64,000 nt of DNA, from the NCBI RefSeq assembly GCF_018130245.1, contig NZ_JAFCKP010000002.1, forward strand, positions 62,001-126,000, given 5' to 3'. Source of the stretch: Bradyrhizobium sp. SZCCT0231. GTDB lineage: Bacteria; Pseudomonadota; Alphaproteobacteria; Rhizobiales; Xanthobacteraceae. Below, piece by piece: positions 62,678-64,000 of this stretch. Both the position numbers and the translations under genes were made by a program. A model generated the notes under the pieces. The model was given only the letters and a program-made list of their open reading frames with translations, searched no databases and had not been told where the DNA came from. Each line of letters begins with the position of its first letter. Within the stretch, counting starts at the first letter, position 1.

Positions 62678-64000
62678 CTACTTCCCTTCCAGCGTATTGA
62701 CCGGTGTCCAGTCCGGAGGCGGCGGAGCTTCCGTTAGCGCCTTCGCACGCTTGGCGAACAGAGCTGACGTCGGATCGATCTTCGCTACGCCTCCGAACGC
62801 ATCGGCCGCCTTCGCAAACTCCCTCGCCCGCCAGCAGCGCAACCCCTCCGCGTACGCCGCGGCGACCTTCGCCTGCGCGACGCTCTCCGCGCCCCTCGCG
62901 GCCAGCGGCTCGAATACCCTGATCGCCTCGCCGCGGCCCATCACCCTGATCGCATCGAGCTCGCGCCAGGCGAAAGTGTCGCCGGTCTGCGCGACCGTCG
63001 CTTCCGATGCCATGATCGCGGTGCCGTAATATTTGTTGGCGCCTTCGAGCCGCGAGGCGACGTTCACGGTATCGCTCATCACGGTGTAGTTGAAGCGGCG
63101 CCGCGAGCCGATATTGCCGACCACGGCTTCGCCGCTGTTGAGCCCGATGCGATGCGACAAGCCATGACCGGCGAAGGCGGGATTGCCGGCGTTGAGCTCG
63201 GCCAGCTTCTCGTGGCACTTCAGCGCGGCACGCACTGCGTTGCGCGCATGGGCGGGATCGTCGGCCGGCGCGCCGAACATCGCGACGATGGAGTCGCCGA
63301 TATATTTGTCGACGTAACCGCCATGGCCTTCGATGATGTCGGTCATGGCTGAGAGATATTCGTTCATCAGCGTGACCAGCTCGCCCGGCGTCATCGTCTC
63401 TGCGATCGAGGAGAAGCCGCTGAGGTCGGAGAAGAACATGGTGACGTTGCGCATCTCGCCGCCGAGCGCCGGCATCTTGCCGGAGGCGACCATGGTCTCG
63501 ATCACTTCGGGCGCGAGATAGAGCGCAAAGCTCTTGCGCAGGAAACGCTCGTCGCGATCGGCCAGCACGAAGCGATAGCCGATCATCATGGCGAGCGCGG
63601 CGAGGCTTGCGAGCGCAGGCTCGGTCAGCGGCAGCGCCAGCGCATGCACGAATGCGCCGACGGCGGCGGCTGCGTAGACGGCAGTGAGGGCGAGCCAGGC
63701 GATCACCGCGCCGCCGGGTGCGAGCATGCAGGCCGCGCAGGCGATGACCGCTGCGAGCGCTATCGTGAGAATGGTCCGCATGGGAAAGCCGAGCTCGGTC
63801 ACCGCGTCCTGCTCGATCAGGTTGCGGACCACGGTGGCATGCATGAACACGCCCGCAATGTCGCTGCGGGTCTTCTGTGCGGTGCTGGCAGGGGCAGGCA
63901 GGGCGCATCGTGACCCCCGCGAGCCGTCATATCCGCCGGACAGCCGCATCGAGGTGAGCTTGCGATCCTCGAAATTGAGGATGGTGCCGAGCAGCACGAT
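62678..64000 (-). CDS. CHASE2-type membrane adenylate/guanylate cyclase (5' truncated by window)
   Basis: At least 440 residues; the frame is still open at the window's right edge (IVLLGTILNFEDRKLTSMRL), which looks like the end of a CHASE2 sensor domain. Three hydrophobic segments (about positions 72-140 of the visible part) anchor it in the membrane. A class III cyclase domain follows: VTMFFSDLSGFSSIAETM with the first metal aspartate, KYIGDSIVAMFGAP with the second, and MSDTVNVASRLEGANKYYG with the asparagine and arginine. A short helical tail ends the protein. It is fully equipped to make cAMP or cGMP in response to an external signal. Confidence 0.92.
   Translation of the reverse strand: MVLLGTILNFEDRKLTSMRLSGGYDGSRGSRCALPAPASTAQKTRSDIAGVFMHATVVRNLIEQDAVTELGFPMRTILTIALAAVIACAACMLAPGGAVIAWLALTAVYAAAAVGAFVHALALPLTEPALASLAALAMMIGYRFVLADRDERFLRKSFALYLAPEVIETMVASGKMPALGGEMRNVTMFFSDLSGFSSIAETMTPGELVTLMNEYLSAMTDIIEGHGGYVDKYIGDSIVAMFGAPADDPAHARNAVRAALKCHEKLAELNAGNPAFAGHGLSHRIGLNSGEAVVGNIGSRRRFNYTVMSDTVNVASRLEGANKYYGTAIMASEATVAQTGDTFAWRELDAIRVMGRGEAIRVFEPLAARGAESVAQAKVAAAYAEGLRCWRAREFAKAADAFGGVAKIDPTSALFAKRAKALTEAPPPPDWTPVNTLEGK

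Overview
The window is high-GC DNA with gene content, codon use and palindromic repeat families typical of an alphaproteobacterium close to Bradyrhizobium or Rhodopseudomonas. Supporting content includes several class III nucleotide cyclases, a tcuAB pair, pcaHG/pobA, an oxalate/formate-type MFS carrier and a NAD-linked formate dehydrogenase. This placement is inferred from reading proteins by eye, with no database search. Both ends cut through cyclase genes.

Layout. 0-7 kb: cyclase end, rhodanese, three small unknown proteins, a second cyclase, and a TetR-controlled block (membrane ORF, short-chain dehydrogenase, DUF3108 and lipocalin-like proteins) with matching operators at 3664 and 4575. 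7.1-17.8 kb: an accessory region bounded on the right by an intact CAT-anticodon tRNA gene (probably tRNA-Ile2). Two extra copies of the 3' end of that tRNA lie at 7312-7356 and 14066-14097, in the same orientation, which is the pattern left by tandem integration. The left segment carries exbB-exbD-tonB, an outer-membrane receptor fused to a second small beta-barrel, mntR and a Fur-like stub. Three promoters there share a TAGC-N4-GCTA type palindrome resembling an MntR box. The right segment carries a frameshifted toxin with an intact antitoxin, AT-richer unknown membrane proteins and a decayed integrase.

18-22.5 kb: three periplasmic binding proteins of three different transporter classes, none with a permease nearby, then a helix-turn-helix/PBP-like regulator. 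22.7-41 kb: a coherent formate/molybdenum-tungsten block. It has a TupA-like oxyanion-binding protein, three MoeA-family proteins (one fused to a PBP-like domain), mobA, fdhD, mobB, a TusA-like protein, a sigma-54 response regulator and sensor kinase, an OFA-family oxalate/formate carrier behind an excellent -24/-12 promoter with two upstream palindromes, and a two-gene NAD-dependent formate dehydrogenase (fused gamma-beta subunit plus alpha). The expected flow is carboxylate uptake, Mo/W-bis-MGD cofactor assembly and sulfuration (FdhD), then formate oxidation to CO2 with NADH production.

41-50 kb: ybaK, a HupE/UreJ-like membrane protein, a GntR regulator divergent from tcuAB, and a three-domain Aas-like lysophospholipid acyltransferase/acyl-ACP synthetase. 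50-64 kb: a TetR regulator with twin operators, an autotransporter, a diguanylate cyclase, pncB, a LysR regulator divergent from pcaHG (protocatechuate ring cleavage), a NYN-domain protein, an AraC regulator divergent from pobA (4-hydroxybenzoate to protocatechuate), and a cyclase that runs off the right end. The most interesting candidates are the tRNA-bounded, probably MntR-controlled TonB cassette and the sigma-54-controlled formate/oxalate block.
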